Shown one piece after another: positions 27,144 through 36,104 of a DNA stretch of 64,000 bases (within the stretch, counting starts at the first letter, position 1; each line of letters starts with the position of its first letter). Origin of the DNA: Nocardia puris (GTDB lineage: Bacteria > Actinomycetota > Actinomycetes > Mycobacteriales > Mycobacteriaceae); assembly GCF_003315035.1 (NCBI RefSeq), contig NZ_QNRE01000016.1, forward strand, positions 1 through 64,000. The letters run 5' to 3'. The notes below the pieces were generated by a model. That model saw only the letters and a program-made list of their open reading frames with translations. It was not told where the DNA came from and did not search any database. The position numbers were made by a program, and so were the translations under genes.

Positions 27144-28147
27144 CACGAACCTCCGGTCTCGCAGGGCGGCATCGGTGACGGCGGGTCGAGGACCGCCGGC
27201 CCACTGGTCGTGGTCGGCGCGGAGTACTGCGGGATGCTCGCCGGGGGCGGGGTGAGATGCGGCCACGAGGCGGGGAGCTGGTGCAGCGCCAGTCGTTCGC
27301 CGCCGTGACCATCGAGGGACAGCCAGACACGGTCGGCGGGGCTCGGATGTTCTGCGGTGGGATCGAGAAGATCGGCAGCGGCGGTTGCGACCGGCACCGC
27401 GCCGGGGTCGGGCAGCGTTTGCCACGTCTCGAGGAGGGCGCGGCGGGCGGTGGTTTCGCGTCCGGTGGTCGGCACCCACAGCAGAACGGGAGTGACGATG
27501 CCCGTGGAGCGGGCGAGTTCGGCGTAGCCGGCGAGCTTGCCGGCCACCGAGGAGAGGGTGATGGTGCCGAGGTCGAATTCGAGGAAGAAGTCCAGGGTCG
27601 CCCCGGTGTGGGTGTAGCGGCCGTAGGCGTCGGGGCGGACGAGATCACCCCAGAGCCCTCGGCTGCGGCCTTCCGACCACCACGCCAGCACCCGCCCGTG
27701 GCCGGGAGTTGTGACGAGGGCGGTGAACCATTGGTTGACGCCGACGGTGTGTGCGAGGTGCAGGCTGTGGGCGATAGCGAGGGCGCGCTCGTGGCGGTAA
27801 CGCAGCTCACGGACCTCGATACCGGCTTCGGCGGCGACCACCGCGGCGCCGGCGGGAGCCAGGACCCAGTGCCCCGGGGCGGTGCCTCGCGCACGGAGGG
27901 GCCGGAACCGGTCGACGACCCGATACCTGTGCAACAGGGTGAGGCGGCGACGGGCTTTGATGATGGTGGGGAAGGCCAACTCGGCGAGCTGGGTGGTAGT
28001 CAGGACGCGATGCTCGAGCAGCATCCGCAGAATCCACCGATCCCTGCCGGTGAGCCGCACAGCCAGACCGGCGTGGCCGATCGCCGACGGTGCCCGGGTT
28101 GGTCGGGGTGCTCGCAGATCCCTCTGCCTATCCGGGTGATTGATCAT
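27143..28147 (-). CDS. Replication-relaxation family protein
   Basis: A 334-residue protein of the replication-relaxation family found on actinobacterial plasmids and integrative elements. It has an N-terminal winged helix (LTGRDRWILRMLLEHRVLTT, then RRRLTLLHRYRVVDRFRP) and a C-terminal domain with a conserved LDFFLEFDLGT segment. A direct role in DNA processing before transfer has been proposed for the family but is not certain. GGAGG precedes the start. It is coupled to the cell-wall hydrolase gene. Confidence 0.75.
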   Translation of the reverse strand: MINHPDRQRDLRAPRPTRAPSAIGHAGLAVRLTGRDRWILRMLLEHRVLTTTQLAELAFPTIIKARRRLTLLHRYRVVDRFRPLRARGTAPGHWVLAPAGAAVVAAEAGIEVRELRYRHERALAIAHSLHLAHTVGVNQWFTALVTTPGHGRVLAWWSEGRSRGLWGDLVRPDAYGRYTHTGATLDFFLEFDLGTITLSSVAGKLAGYAELARSTGIVTPVLLWVPTTGRETTARRALLETWQTLPDPGAVPVATAAADLLDPTAEHPSPADRVWLSLDGHGGERLALHQLPASWPHLTPPPASIPQYSAPTTTSGPAVLDPPSPMPPCETGGS

Positions 28148-28210
28148 CGCAGCAACCTCCGAGAGTTGAATTACCTTGCTAGACAGGTGAATCCGTGTGG
28201 ACTCACTGGG

Positions 28211-30736
28211 TCAGGACAGGCGGGGATCGCCGCCACCGACCGGTGGAGCAGCAGATTTTGTGAGATCCGGCCCCGGTTCGTCGGTGTCGGGTTCTGCCGG
28301 CTCCGTGGTTGGAAGCGGTGCGGCGAGGCGAGCACGGGCAGCGGCGCGTATCTCGCGGGCGCGCCCCGGCACGGCTGGTGGCAGGGGTTGGGTGGTGAGG
28401 GTGAACGGTGGCGCCTGCTGGCCGCGGACCAAGACCCGGGCGGCGGCGTGGAAGGCGTCGAGGTGGGTCAGGTCGTGCTCGGACAACCAGGGAGTCGTGT
28501 GGCGAGCCAGGTCTCGGGCATCTTCGGGGGACGCGGTGAAGATGACCTTGTTGCGTGCATTGGCCGACACCGCCGCCCGCATGTCTGTCGGCAGCTGTCC
28601 GAGGTTTTGGTGCGCGATGACCAGAGACAGGCGCAGGCCGCGGGCCTCGGCGAGCATGTCCTCGAGTGGGGTGGCGAGGTTGAGGAAGTTGTGGGCTTCG
28701 TCGAGGGCCAGGGTGGCGTCGGGGCGCTGGTCGGGGTGGGTGCCGACGCGGGCGGTGGTGGCCTGCCAGGTGCGCGCTACGAGCAGCGATCCCATCAGGC
28801 GGCTGGTGTTCTCGCCGAGAGAGCCTTTGGGTATCCGGGCCAGGCAGATGCCGCCGTGGTCGAGCACGTCACCGAGATCGACGGTGGAGGGTCCGGCGGC
28901 GAGTGCGTCGCGTACGAATTGCCGGAACAGAAAGTGCCGCAACTTGTTCAACAACGGTCCGATGACCTGGTTGCGTGCGGAGTCGGTCAATTCCTCATAC
29001 GAGGACCAGAATCCACGCAGGACGGGGTCGGTGGTGGCGCGGGTGACCCGGGTGCGGAACGCGGGCTCGGTCAACAAGCGCGGTAGATCGGTGAGGGTGG
29101 CGACGCCGGGTTGGCGGCACAGGGTGAGCAGGCTTGCTCGCAGGACGTCGTCCGTGCGCGGGCCCCACCATTGGGCGAAGGTGCGGTGGAAGATGGTGGC
29201 CAGGTTGTCGACCGCGCGGTCGGTCCCCGCTCGGTCGGCGGGGGTGTCGAGCGGGTTGAGGCAAGGCGGGCGGCTGCGGGAGTCGGCGTCGAACAAGACG
29301 ACTCGGTCGGCGCAACGCCGGGGCAACCGGGCGAGGATGTCGGTGATGAGGTCGCCTTTGGGATCGACGACGACCACGCCGCGGTCCTGATCAGCCTCCT
29401 CGAGGATCAGCCGCCCCAGCAGTGTTGACTTCCCGACGCCGGTTGGGCCCAGGACGTGCAGGTGGTGGCGGGCGTCGGCGACGCGCACCGCCACCGAGCG
29501 TCCACCGGGACTGTCGGCAACGCCCAGGGGTTTCGAATACGGTCCCGCCGCAGGGATTTCCGGTGTCGGTGCGATGGCGCGGGCTCCGGCCCGCTGCACA
29601 CCAGGAATGGCCGGATCATGCGGAAGATGGGCGAGTGCGGCCAGCTCCGGCACCGACAACAGATCACCGCGGCCCAGCCGCCGCTGCGAGAGCGCCGAGC
29701 CGAGCCGCCGCGTGCGGCGGTGCCGGTAGTAGTTGTGATCGGTGCAGGACCCGAACACCACCGCCAGCGCATCCGCCCGACCCCGCGCAACGGCCCGCGC
29801 CGCGACCCGGTCACCGGTATCGGGCACCGACACGGCATAGCGGATGACGGTCTCCCAGTGCGCACCACGGGCTTTACCGGCGGCGGCCCGCTGCTCGGTC
29901 GTCTCGCGCATCGCGGCCTGCCGATCACTCGACTGGGCCGCCGCCGCGGCACGGACGCGGCCAGCGCGGCGGACCGGGCCCGGGGTGAGCAGATCGAGCA
30001 CCTCCCGCAGCAGCGGGATAGGCCATGCCGCACCGGTCCCGGTTCGGGTGCCGCGCCGCACGCGGCGGCCGGTGACCGGTCGCGCCAGTACCTGCACGCA
30101 GGCGGCCTGCCCGGGGCCCAGATCATCGGCGGCGGAGATGAGATCACGAACCAGGTCCGCGCCGCCGTAGTCGGTGCGGATCGGCAGTGCTTCCCGGCGC
30201 CCGAGCCGCAGCTCACCTCCGGACAGCAGCCGACGATCCTCAAGCCCAGGAGGTGTGAGCGGCGGGGAGACCGTATGGGCGGTGCGGGTGTGCGCGCCCG
30301 GCCACGCGGAGGCCACCGCCCGCTCGACCAACCCTGGCGGAATCCGGCCGGGTACCCAGAGCCGAATCGCCACCCCGTGCTCGGGGGTGATGCTGTACTC
30401 GAACCCCAGATGCGGTTGCCCGAACAGCATCCGCCGCCAGGACGGGCGCAGCTGCCCGGTCAGATGCGCCCACAGTGCCTCCGCCCCCTTCGGATCGACC
30501 TTGGGAGGCGTGAGGACGGTGACCTGGCGGGCGTCGGTGGCCAGCCGGTGCCGGCGCAGTCGCTCGGCAACCCTCGCCGCGGCGAGCACGCCCACCATCA
30601 GCCCCACAGCGATCACCGCCGCCGGACCGGTCACCACCCGTAAAGCGGTGTCGGCGAGTTCGCGCATCGCTGCGGCGGGGTCGAGCAGCAGCTCGCCCAC
30701 GATGCCGTGGTCCGCCGCAAACAGCATGAGGGACAT
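28211..30736 (-). CDS. VirD4/TraG-like conjugation coupling ATPase
   Basis: An 841-residue protein. N-terminal membrane helices (about 20-55) precede a cytoplasmic domain with Walker A LGPTGVGKSTLLGRL, Walker B-like GVVVVDPKGDL, and the TraM-recognition region TLALDEAHNFLNLATPLEDML. Coupling proteins hand the DNA to the type IV channel. It is typical of actinobacterial elements that also carry SCO6880-type VirB4. It starts four bases after the VirB4 stop. Confidence 0.88.
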   Translation of the reverse strand: MSLMLFAADHGIVGELLLDPAAAMRELADTALRVVTGPAAVIAVGLMVGVLAAARVAERLRRHRLATDARQVTVLTPPKVDPKGAEALWAHLTGQLRPSWRRMLFGQPHLGFEYSITPEHGVAIRLWVPGRIPPGLVERAVASAWPGAHTRTAHTVSPPLTPPGLEDRRLLSGGELRLGRREALPIRTDYGGADLVRDLISAADDLGPGQAACVQVLARPVTGRRVRRGTRTGTGAAWPIPLLREVLDLLTPGPVRRAGRVRAAAAAQSSDRQAAMRETTEQRAAAGKARGAHWETVIRYAVSVPDTGDRVAARAVARGRADALAVVFGSCTDHNYYRHRRTRRLGSALSQRRLGRGDLLSVPELAALAHLPHDPAIPGVQRAGARAIAPTPEIPAAGPYSKPLGVADSPGGRSVAVRVADARHHLHVLGPTGVGKSTLLGRLILEEADQDRGVVVVDPKGDLITDILARLPRRCADRVVLFDADSRSRPPCLNPLDTPADRAGTDRAVDNLATIFHRTFAQWWGPRTDDVLRASLLTLCRQPGVATLTDLPRLLTEPAFRTRVTRATTDPVLRGFWSSYEELTDSARNQVIGPLLNKLRHFLFRQFVRDALAAGPSTVDLGDVLDHGGICLARIPKGSLGENTSRLMGSLLVARTWQATTARVGTHPDQRPDATLALDEAHNFLNLATPLEDMLAEARGLRLSLVIAHQNLGQLPTDMRAAVSANARNKVIFTASPEDARDLARHTTPWLSEHDLTHLDAFHAAARVLVRGQQAPPFTLTTQPLPPAVPGRAREIRAAARARLAAPLPTTEPAEPDTDEPGPDLTKSAAPPVGGGDPRLS

Positions 30737-30739
30737 GGC

Positions 30740-33700
30740 CTATGCCGCCTGCACATCGACGTAGACGTCCCCGTCGCCGTCCTCATCCGCCAGTCCGGTG
30801 TCGACATCGGCGTTGTCGTCGGTGACAATCGGAGTGAACGGGGCGGGTTCGGTGATGTCGAGACCTGACTCCTCGGCATCTGCGGTGTCGGCGAGTTCGC
30901 TGGGATCGGTGGTGACCAGCGCGTGCTCCTCGACGGAGGCCATCGAGGCGAACACGGCTCTGTCAGTGCCGTCGAGAGCGATCAGCCCTTGCCCGCGGGC
31001 CGCCGACAACAAGAACTGTCGTTCTCCGTCCGAGAGCTTGAACGCGGTCGCGACCTCGTCGATCGCCTGCGGCGCTTGATGCAGCAGGATCTGGGTGGCC
31101 GCATTGGACACGATCGCCTTACCGAGTTCGGTGCCCAGCACATCCGCACAGTCCTGGGTGGCGACCGTGAGGCCGGCCCAGTACTTGCGGAACGACTTCG
31201 CGGCCCGGAACAAGAACTCCGCACCGGCGGTCTGGCGCATGATCAGCCACGCCTCGTCCACGGTCACCATCCGCGGCCGACGATTCGCCGGGTTGGCGAC
31301 TCGCCGCCAGGTGGCATCCAACACGAGCAGCGTCCCGATCGTCTTCAACTCATCGGGCAGCTCCCGCAACGAGTAGGCGACCATCGCCGCATCCGGGCTG
31401 ACCGTCGTCGGCCCATCGAGCAGGCCCGCGAACGCGCCCTCGCCGACGAACGGAGCCAACGACGCGGCAAGGTCATCAGCCACGGCCGAACCGAGCGCGG
31501 CCAACTGCTCACACAGGACACCCAGGGTCGGGGCGGGCCTGGTCCACGTCGCGGGGTCCTCGGTGATCCCCGCACTCGCGTAGGTGGCGGTCACAGCGGT
31601 GTCGAGCGTGGCACGCTGCGCAGCCGTCTGGTCACCGAGCAGGACCCGGATCACGGTGTGACAGAATAGTTTCCGTCGATTCAGTGCATCCGACGGTGCG
31701 GTGCGGCGGCCGTCGGGGCGGGTATGGACCTCCAAATCGAAGGGATTGAGCCGGATCCCGGGGGCGCCGAGGTGGATATAGGTGCCGCCGACCGCCTCGG
31801 TCAACGCGCGATACTCGTCTTCGGGGTCGATGATCACCTGTTCGATCCCGCGATACAGCGACCGCAGAATATCGGTCTTGACCAGGTAACTCTTACCGGC
31901 GCCGGAACGGCCGAGCACGACGGCGTTATGGTTGTGCGCCTCGGGACCGAACCGGTCGACGAACACCAGCCCGGATGCGGCGTCTCGCCCGTAGAGCACC
32001 CCTTCTGGCGATGCCGCGCGGGCCGGATCACCAACAGGCAGTTGCGGACTGGAGAACGGGAACGCCGCCGCAAGGGCATTGGTGTCGAAGGTGCGGCGCA
32101 CCTTCACCAGATCCAGACCCAGCGGAAGCGTGGAAACCCAGCCCTGGGTGGTGCGGTAGGACAGATGGCAGGTGTCGACGAGCAGACTGGCTGCCAGGGC
32201 GCGGACGGCGGCGACCTCGTCGGCCAGCTCGGCTTCCGAGCGGGCGTGCACGGTCAGATACAGGCCGATTCGGAACAGTCGAGCTTCGGCGCGTGCCACC
32301 CGGGAGGACAGTTCTGCGGCATCCTCGGCCGCGACCTCCACCAGGGGATCGGTGCGGCGGCCGTAGCTGGCATCGTGAAATCGGGTCGACTCCAGCCGGG
32401 CGAGCTGGCGCCGCAGCCGGGAGGCGGCGGTGACCGGGTCGACCGGATCGATATGCAGGGCAACGTCGAGGCGGCCGGGGTGCGACAGCAGCGGAGCCAG
32501 CCAGCCGGCGGTGACCTCACGCGGATACCCGGTGACGGCGAGCGTCGCCACCCATCCTGTCCCTACTTCGAGGTGCCGTGTCCCGATCGCCAGCGAATCC
32601 GGCCCGAATCCAGCTGCGGCACCGGCGATCTGGCGACGTCGGCGACGCAGGGATCCTCGCCGATGCGGGTGTGCGTCGATATCGTCGGCCAGTTCGATAT
32701 CGGTGGAGGTCTCGGTGTCCGGGCCGTCGGTGGTGATGACGGTGTGGGGGCCGGCGATGTCTGCGGAGGAGGGAACGAGACTGCCGGGGTTGCAGGCGCC
32801 GGTTACCACGGCGGTGGCCTGCGCGTCATCGAGCGGTGTCACGGTGACACCCATCGGGGCGAGGAGGTCGGCGGCCTCATGCACCCGCCGCAGTAGCCGG
32901 GCCTCCGCGGCGCGCCGTGCCGCGGCCGACAATTCCCGTCGAGCACGCCGACGCCCCGCGACCAGCCAGCCCAGCATCGCCGCCGGCGTCGGTCCACCCA
33001 GCCTGTCGCTCGTCGCCGGGAGGTCGAGGGGTTCACGCCAGACCAGCAGTACTTGCCGGTGCATCAGGTCCTCCCCGGCCGCGAGTCCGGCCAGGTGGTC
33101 GGCGTGACCGTGCGCGGCAGCGGCCAGCTCCGGTGACATCTCACCGACCGAACGCCACAGACTCTGCAGCTGGCCGGTCAGATCCAGGCGCGTCGACCGC
33201 AACAGGATCTGCACCGGTTGGCGCAGCGTGTGCAGCCAGCCCCCGAGCTGTGAGACCAGGGCATCCTGCTCCTCGGGAGTGCGCAGGGCGAGGTTGACCG
33301 TCCCGGCCGCTGCGACCACAGCCAGCCCGTCCGGGCCCAGATCGACCACCCCGACCCCGTTGGCGCTGGTGACCGCCTCGGGTAGCTGTAATGCTTTGGC
33401 CGACAAAGGCTGCGGCACCAGCGGCTTCTTCCCTCGACCCGCAGCGCGGGTGAGCCACCGTGGTGCCGTAGCGATCCCTTCGGGCGCGGCTACCAGGCGA
33501 GAAGGCCGCAGACGTTGCCGTACGGCGGCCAGCAGCAACCGGTCGCCCGACAGGCCGTCGCGGGTGGTCAAGATCAGCACCGCGACCGCGGTGCCCAGCG
33601 GGACGGCTCCGGCCAAGAACGCTGCGGGGGCGATCACTTCACGAGTTGCGGTCCACGCGAGATACAGCAGTAGCGCGGTGACCGCGAGGACTGCGAGCTG

Positions 33701-33772
33701 GCGGGCGGTGAATGGGCCGATCAACCGGTCTTGCCGGTCGACATCGGCAGGAATACGAACGGGCGTGCTCAT
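30740..33772 (-). CDS. SCO6880-type VirB4 ATPase with N-terminal PrgI-like domain
   Basis: A 1010-residue protein. Residues 10-85 resemble the PrgI membrane component (IGPFTARQLAVLAVTALLLY). Residues about 100-1000 are the VirB4-like motor, with Walker A VLGRSGAGKSYLVKT near 620, Walker B region MVTVDEAWLIMR, and VATQDCADVLG. Both parts belong to the type IV channel; in many Gram-positive systems they are separate genes, while in actinobacteria they are often fused. An acidic tail ends the protein. It overlaps the VirB6-like gene by four bases. Confidence 0.9.
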   Translation of the reverse strand: MSTPVRIPADVDRQDRLIGPFTARQLAVLAVTALLLYLAWTATREVIAPAAFLAGAVPLGTAVAVLILTTRDGLSGDRLLLAAVRQRLRPSRLVAAPEGIATAPRWLTRAAGRGKKPLVPQPLSAKALQLPEAVTSANGVGVVDLGPDGLAVVAAAGTVNLALRTPEEQDALVSQLGGWLHTLRQPVQILLRSTRLDLTGQLQSLWRSVGEMSPELAAAAHGHADHLAGLAAGEDLMHRQVLLVWREPLDLPATSDRLGGPTPAAMLGWLVAGRRRARRELSAAARRAAEARLLRRVHEAADLLAPMGVTVTPLDDAQATAVVTGACNPGSLVPSSADIAGPHTVITTDGPDTETSTDIELADDIDAHPHRRGSLRRRRRQIAGAAAGFGPDSLAIGTRHLEVGTGWVATLAVTGYPREVTAGWLAPLLSHPGRLDVALHIDPVDPVTAASRLRRQLARLESTRFHDASYGRRTDPLVEVAAEDAAELSSRVARAEARLFRIGLYLTVHARSEAELADEVAAVRALAASLLVDTCHLSYRTTQGWVSTLPLGLDLVKVRRTFDTNALAAAFPFSSPQLPVGDPARAASPEGVLYGRDAASGLVFVDRFGPEAHNHNAVVLGRSGAGKSYLVKTDILRSLYRGIEQVIIDPEDEYRALTEAVGGTYIHLGAPGIRLNPFDLEVHTRPDGRRTAPSDALNRRKLFCHTVIRVLLGDQTAAQRATLDTAVTATYASAGITEDPATWTRPAPTLGVLCEQLAALGSAVADDLAASLAPFVGEGAFAGLLDGPTTVSPDAAMVAYSLRELPDELKTIGTLLVLDATWRRVANPANRRPRMVTVDEAWLIMRQTAGAEFLFRAAKSFRKYWAGLTVATQDCADVLGTELGKAIVSNAATQILLHQAPQAIDEVATAFKLSDGERQFLLSAARGQGLIALDGTDRAVFASMASVEEHALVTTDPSELADTADAEESGLDITEPAPFTPIVTDDNADVDTGLADEDGDGDVYVDVQAA

Positions 33773-35694
33773 CTGGGGTTTCCTCCTCGGGGAGTGCGGC
33801 GTGCGCGCCGGCGGACAGGGAGATCGGGCAGCGGCAGATGCAGCTGACGACCTGCCGGTGTCGAGGGACGTGGCGGCGGAACCGGTGGCGGCGTGCTCGC
33901 TCGCTCGGCGGGCCGGACCCGGGTCACCGGGAACGGCAGCCGGTACTGGCCGCTGCGCAGCGGCCGGTTGCCCTCATACGGATCGGGCGGATCGAACTCG
34001 AACGCCAACTGCGTGCCCTGCCGAGGACGCGGCGGCGGCGACGCCGACGCCGGTGCCGGCGCTGCGGGAGGCCCGGCAGGGGCGGGTGTCCGTCGGACCC
34101 GGGCAACAGGGATCGGCAGCGGGTACTGGCCGCGGTGATTGGCGCGAATCCCGCTGTAGGGGTCTGGCGGGGTGAAATCGAACGCGAGCTGGCGGCCTCG
34201 CGATCTCGGGCGGGTCGTCGGCCCAGGGGCGGTGCCGGGTGAGGCCGGAGCCGATGTGGTGGTGGCCGACTGCGACGGTGGTGTTGCAGGACCCTGCGTT
34301 CGCCGGACCCGGTGGACTCCTTCGAGGGGCAACATCAGCTGGCCGTCCCGCGTCGACCGTGTCCGCGCATACGGGTCGGCGCTGCCCACTGCAGCGGCGG
34401 CACCTCGGCGGCCGTTGCCCACCCTGTTGGCAGTGGCTGCGTTGCCCTGTGGGGTGGGGCGTCGAATCGCCGTGGCGGCAGCCTTCTCGCCGCTCTTGAG
34501 TAGGCCGAAGGTCTTGTAGGCGACGTATCCGCGGACCAGGGATCCGACCATGCTGCGGCCGTGGCCGATTCGCATGGTCGACATCAGCCAGAACGGGATC
34601 TTGATCAACACGCCCATCAGGGCGAGCCCGATGATCAGGCTCACGACGCCGTCCATGTTGGGCCCGAAGAATCCCCATCCTCCCGGGGTGAGGAAAACCC
34701 GCAGGGTGGTGACCAACACCAGCGACTGGACCACCTGAATCGCCAGACACGCGGCGAAGGAGCGCCACCACCAGCGAGCGATCGAGTCCAGACCAGGCAG
34801 CGCATGACACATCAAAGCCAGTGGTGCCGCTACGATCAGGATGATGGTGATCGCGACGCGCACGACGTAGGTGATGAGCAGTACCACCAGCATCACGACA
34901 AGCGCAGTTCGCAGCAGAACCAGGAAGATTCCGTTCCCGGTGACCGACCCGGTCAGTTCCTTCAGCGCGGTGGTGGCAGAGTCGGACTCGACCCCGCTAC
35001 CGGCGAATGCCTCGGCCAGCGCGTTCGCGAACACGATCGCCTGGGTCGCCAGCAGCATGCTCATGGCACCGGCAATGAACCCGACCACGATCCGTGGCAG
35101 CAGTTCTTGCAGTGACCAGCGGGTCTGCAATGTTTCGCGGACCATCAGCAGGATGCCAGCGGCCACCACCAGCAGCCCGTACATGGCCAGCATCAGATGC
35201 CACGACGAGTCCCACAACTCACCGACCCGCGGCAAGTCACCGGGCTCCGGGGTGGTCAACAGTGTTTGCGACAGTAGCTCGAGCAGCGGATTGAGCGCCG
35301 AATCCACCAGGCGGGCAAAGAAACCGTCGATAGCATTCGCGACACAACCGGAGATATTGCGAATTCCGCAGTCGGAATCACCTGTATCCGACGGCTCAAC
35401 CGGTACTTGACTGGAGTCGCCCGGCCAGGAGCCGCGCGGAGTAGGCGACGGAGTCGCGGGTGTGCTCGGACCTTGCGATGTGGGCGGAGGCGTGGGCGTC
35501 GGCGCGGTCGGTGCCGGTTGCTGGGGTGTCGTCGCCACCGGCGGCGGTGGCGGTGGGGCGGTGGGCTCGGCGGCGGCAGTCGCACCGATGCCAACCCCGA
35601 CCACCAGCATCGCGACCACGGCCGCCACCACCCGCAACGGCCAGCCTGTTCGGGGGTTCGGTGGTGAGGTGCCGATTGGGAAGGCCGCGGTCAT
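33769..35694 (-). CDS. VirB6/TrbL-like channel protein with repeated C-terminal tail
   Basis: A 641-residue protein beginning at ATG 35694, three bases after the pilin stop. A signal-like helix (22-45) is followed by a proline-rich stretch, then six or so transmembrane helices (about 150-390), as in TrbL/VirB6. The cytoplasmic tail (about 430-641) contains repeated modules: RQLAFDFTPPDPYSGIRA, TQLAFEFDPPDPYEGNRP, and a shorter SADPYARTRSTRDGQL, each followed by GQYxLPxPVxRVR. The tail repeats probably bind a partner. It is an inner-channel component of the T4SS. Confidence 0.82.
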   Translation of the reverse strand: MTAAFPIGTSPPNPRTGWPLRVVAAVVAMLVVGVGIGATAAAEPTAPPPPPPVATTPQQPAPTAPTPTPPPTSQGPSTPATPSPTPRGSWPGDSSQVPVEPSDTGDSDCGIRNISGCVANAIDGFFARLVDSALNPLLELLSQTLLTTPEPGDLPRVGELWDSSWHLMLAMYGLLVVAAGILLMVRETLQTRWSLQELLPRIVVGFIAGAMSMLLATQAIVFANALAEAFAGSGVESDSATTALKELTGSVTGNGIFLVLLRTALVVMLVVLLITYVVRVAITIILIVAAPLALMCHALPGLDSIARWWWRSFAACLAIQVVQSLVLVTTLRVFLTPGGWGFFGPNMDGVVSLIIGLALMGVLIKIPFWLMSTMRIGHGRSMVGSLVRGYVAYKTFGLLKSGEKAAATAIRRPTPQGNAATANRVGNGRRGAAAAVGSADPYARTRSTRDGQLMLPLEGVHRVRRTQGPATPPSQSATTTSAPASPGTAPGPTTRPRSRGRQLAFDFTPPDPYSGIRANHRGQYPLPIPVARVRRTPAPAGPPAAPAPASASPPPRPRQGTQLAFEFDPPDPYEGNRPLRSGQYRLPFPVTRVRPAERASTPPPVPPPRPSTPAGRQLHLPLPDLPVRRRARRTPRGGNPR

Positions 35695-35696
35695 GG

Positions 35697-36104
35697 TCAG
35701 GCACCCACGATCGACTTGAGAACGGCGACGATCACCGGCGCGAGCATCGCCAGGCCGTAACCCAGGCATGCAGCGCGCAGCGCGGTCTTGGACTTCTCGA
35801 CCTCGCTGGGGTCGCCGGAGGCCAGCACATAGCGGGCGCCGCCGATGGTCAGGAACACCGTCGCCAGCCCGGCAAGGATGCCGACCAGCCAGTTCCGGAT
35901 ATTGTCGAGTACCTGGTCGAACGACTCAGCGATGGCGAGTACCGAAACGGGTTCTGCCGCAGCGGTACCCGCGGTCGCTATGGCGGTCAGCGCCACCGCC
36001 GCGAATACCGCGATCGGGGCAAGGGCCCGCCGGATGGTGCCGGGCTGGGCCGTCCGGTGTGACGAGGTCGCAGAACGAACTTCAGGGAAACCGATCATGC
36101 GCAT
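35697..36104 (-). CDS. VirB2/TrbC-like small membrane protein
   Basis: A 135-residue protein. A signal-like segment (TIRRALAPIAVFAAVALTAIA, ending TAAAEP) is followed by two hydrophobic helices with a short basic loop (GLATVFLTIGGARYVLASGD ... AACLGYGLAMLAPVIVAVL), the usual two-helix plan of TrbC/VirB2 pilin-like subunits. GGAGGT precedes ATG 36104. Actinobacterial systems lack visible pili, so it may be a channel lining subunit instead. Confidence 0.75.
   Translation of the reverse strand: MRMIGFPEVRSATSSHRTAQPGTIRRALAPIAVFAAVALTAIATAGTAAAEPVSVLAIAESFDQVLDNIRNWLVGILAGLATVFLTIGGARYVLASGDPSEVEKSKTALRAACLGYGLAMLAPVIVAVLKSIVGA

Noticed and set aside
27257..29086. 609-residue plus-strand open frame
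   Set aside because: Overlaps the replication-relaxation and VirD4-like genes on the minus strand, both with clear motifs; composition is Gly-rich shadow.
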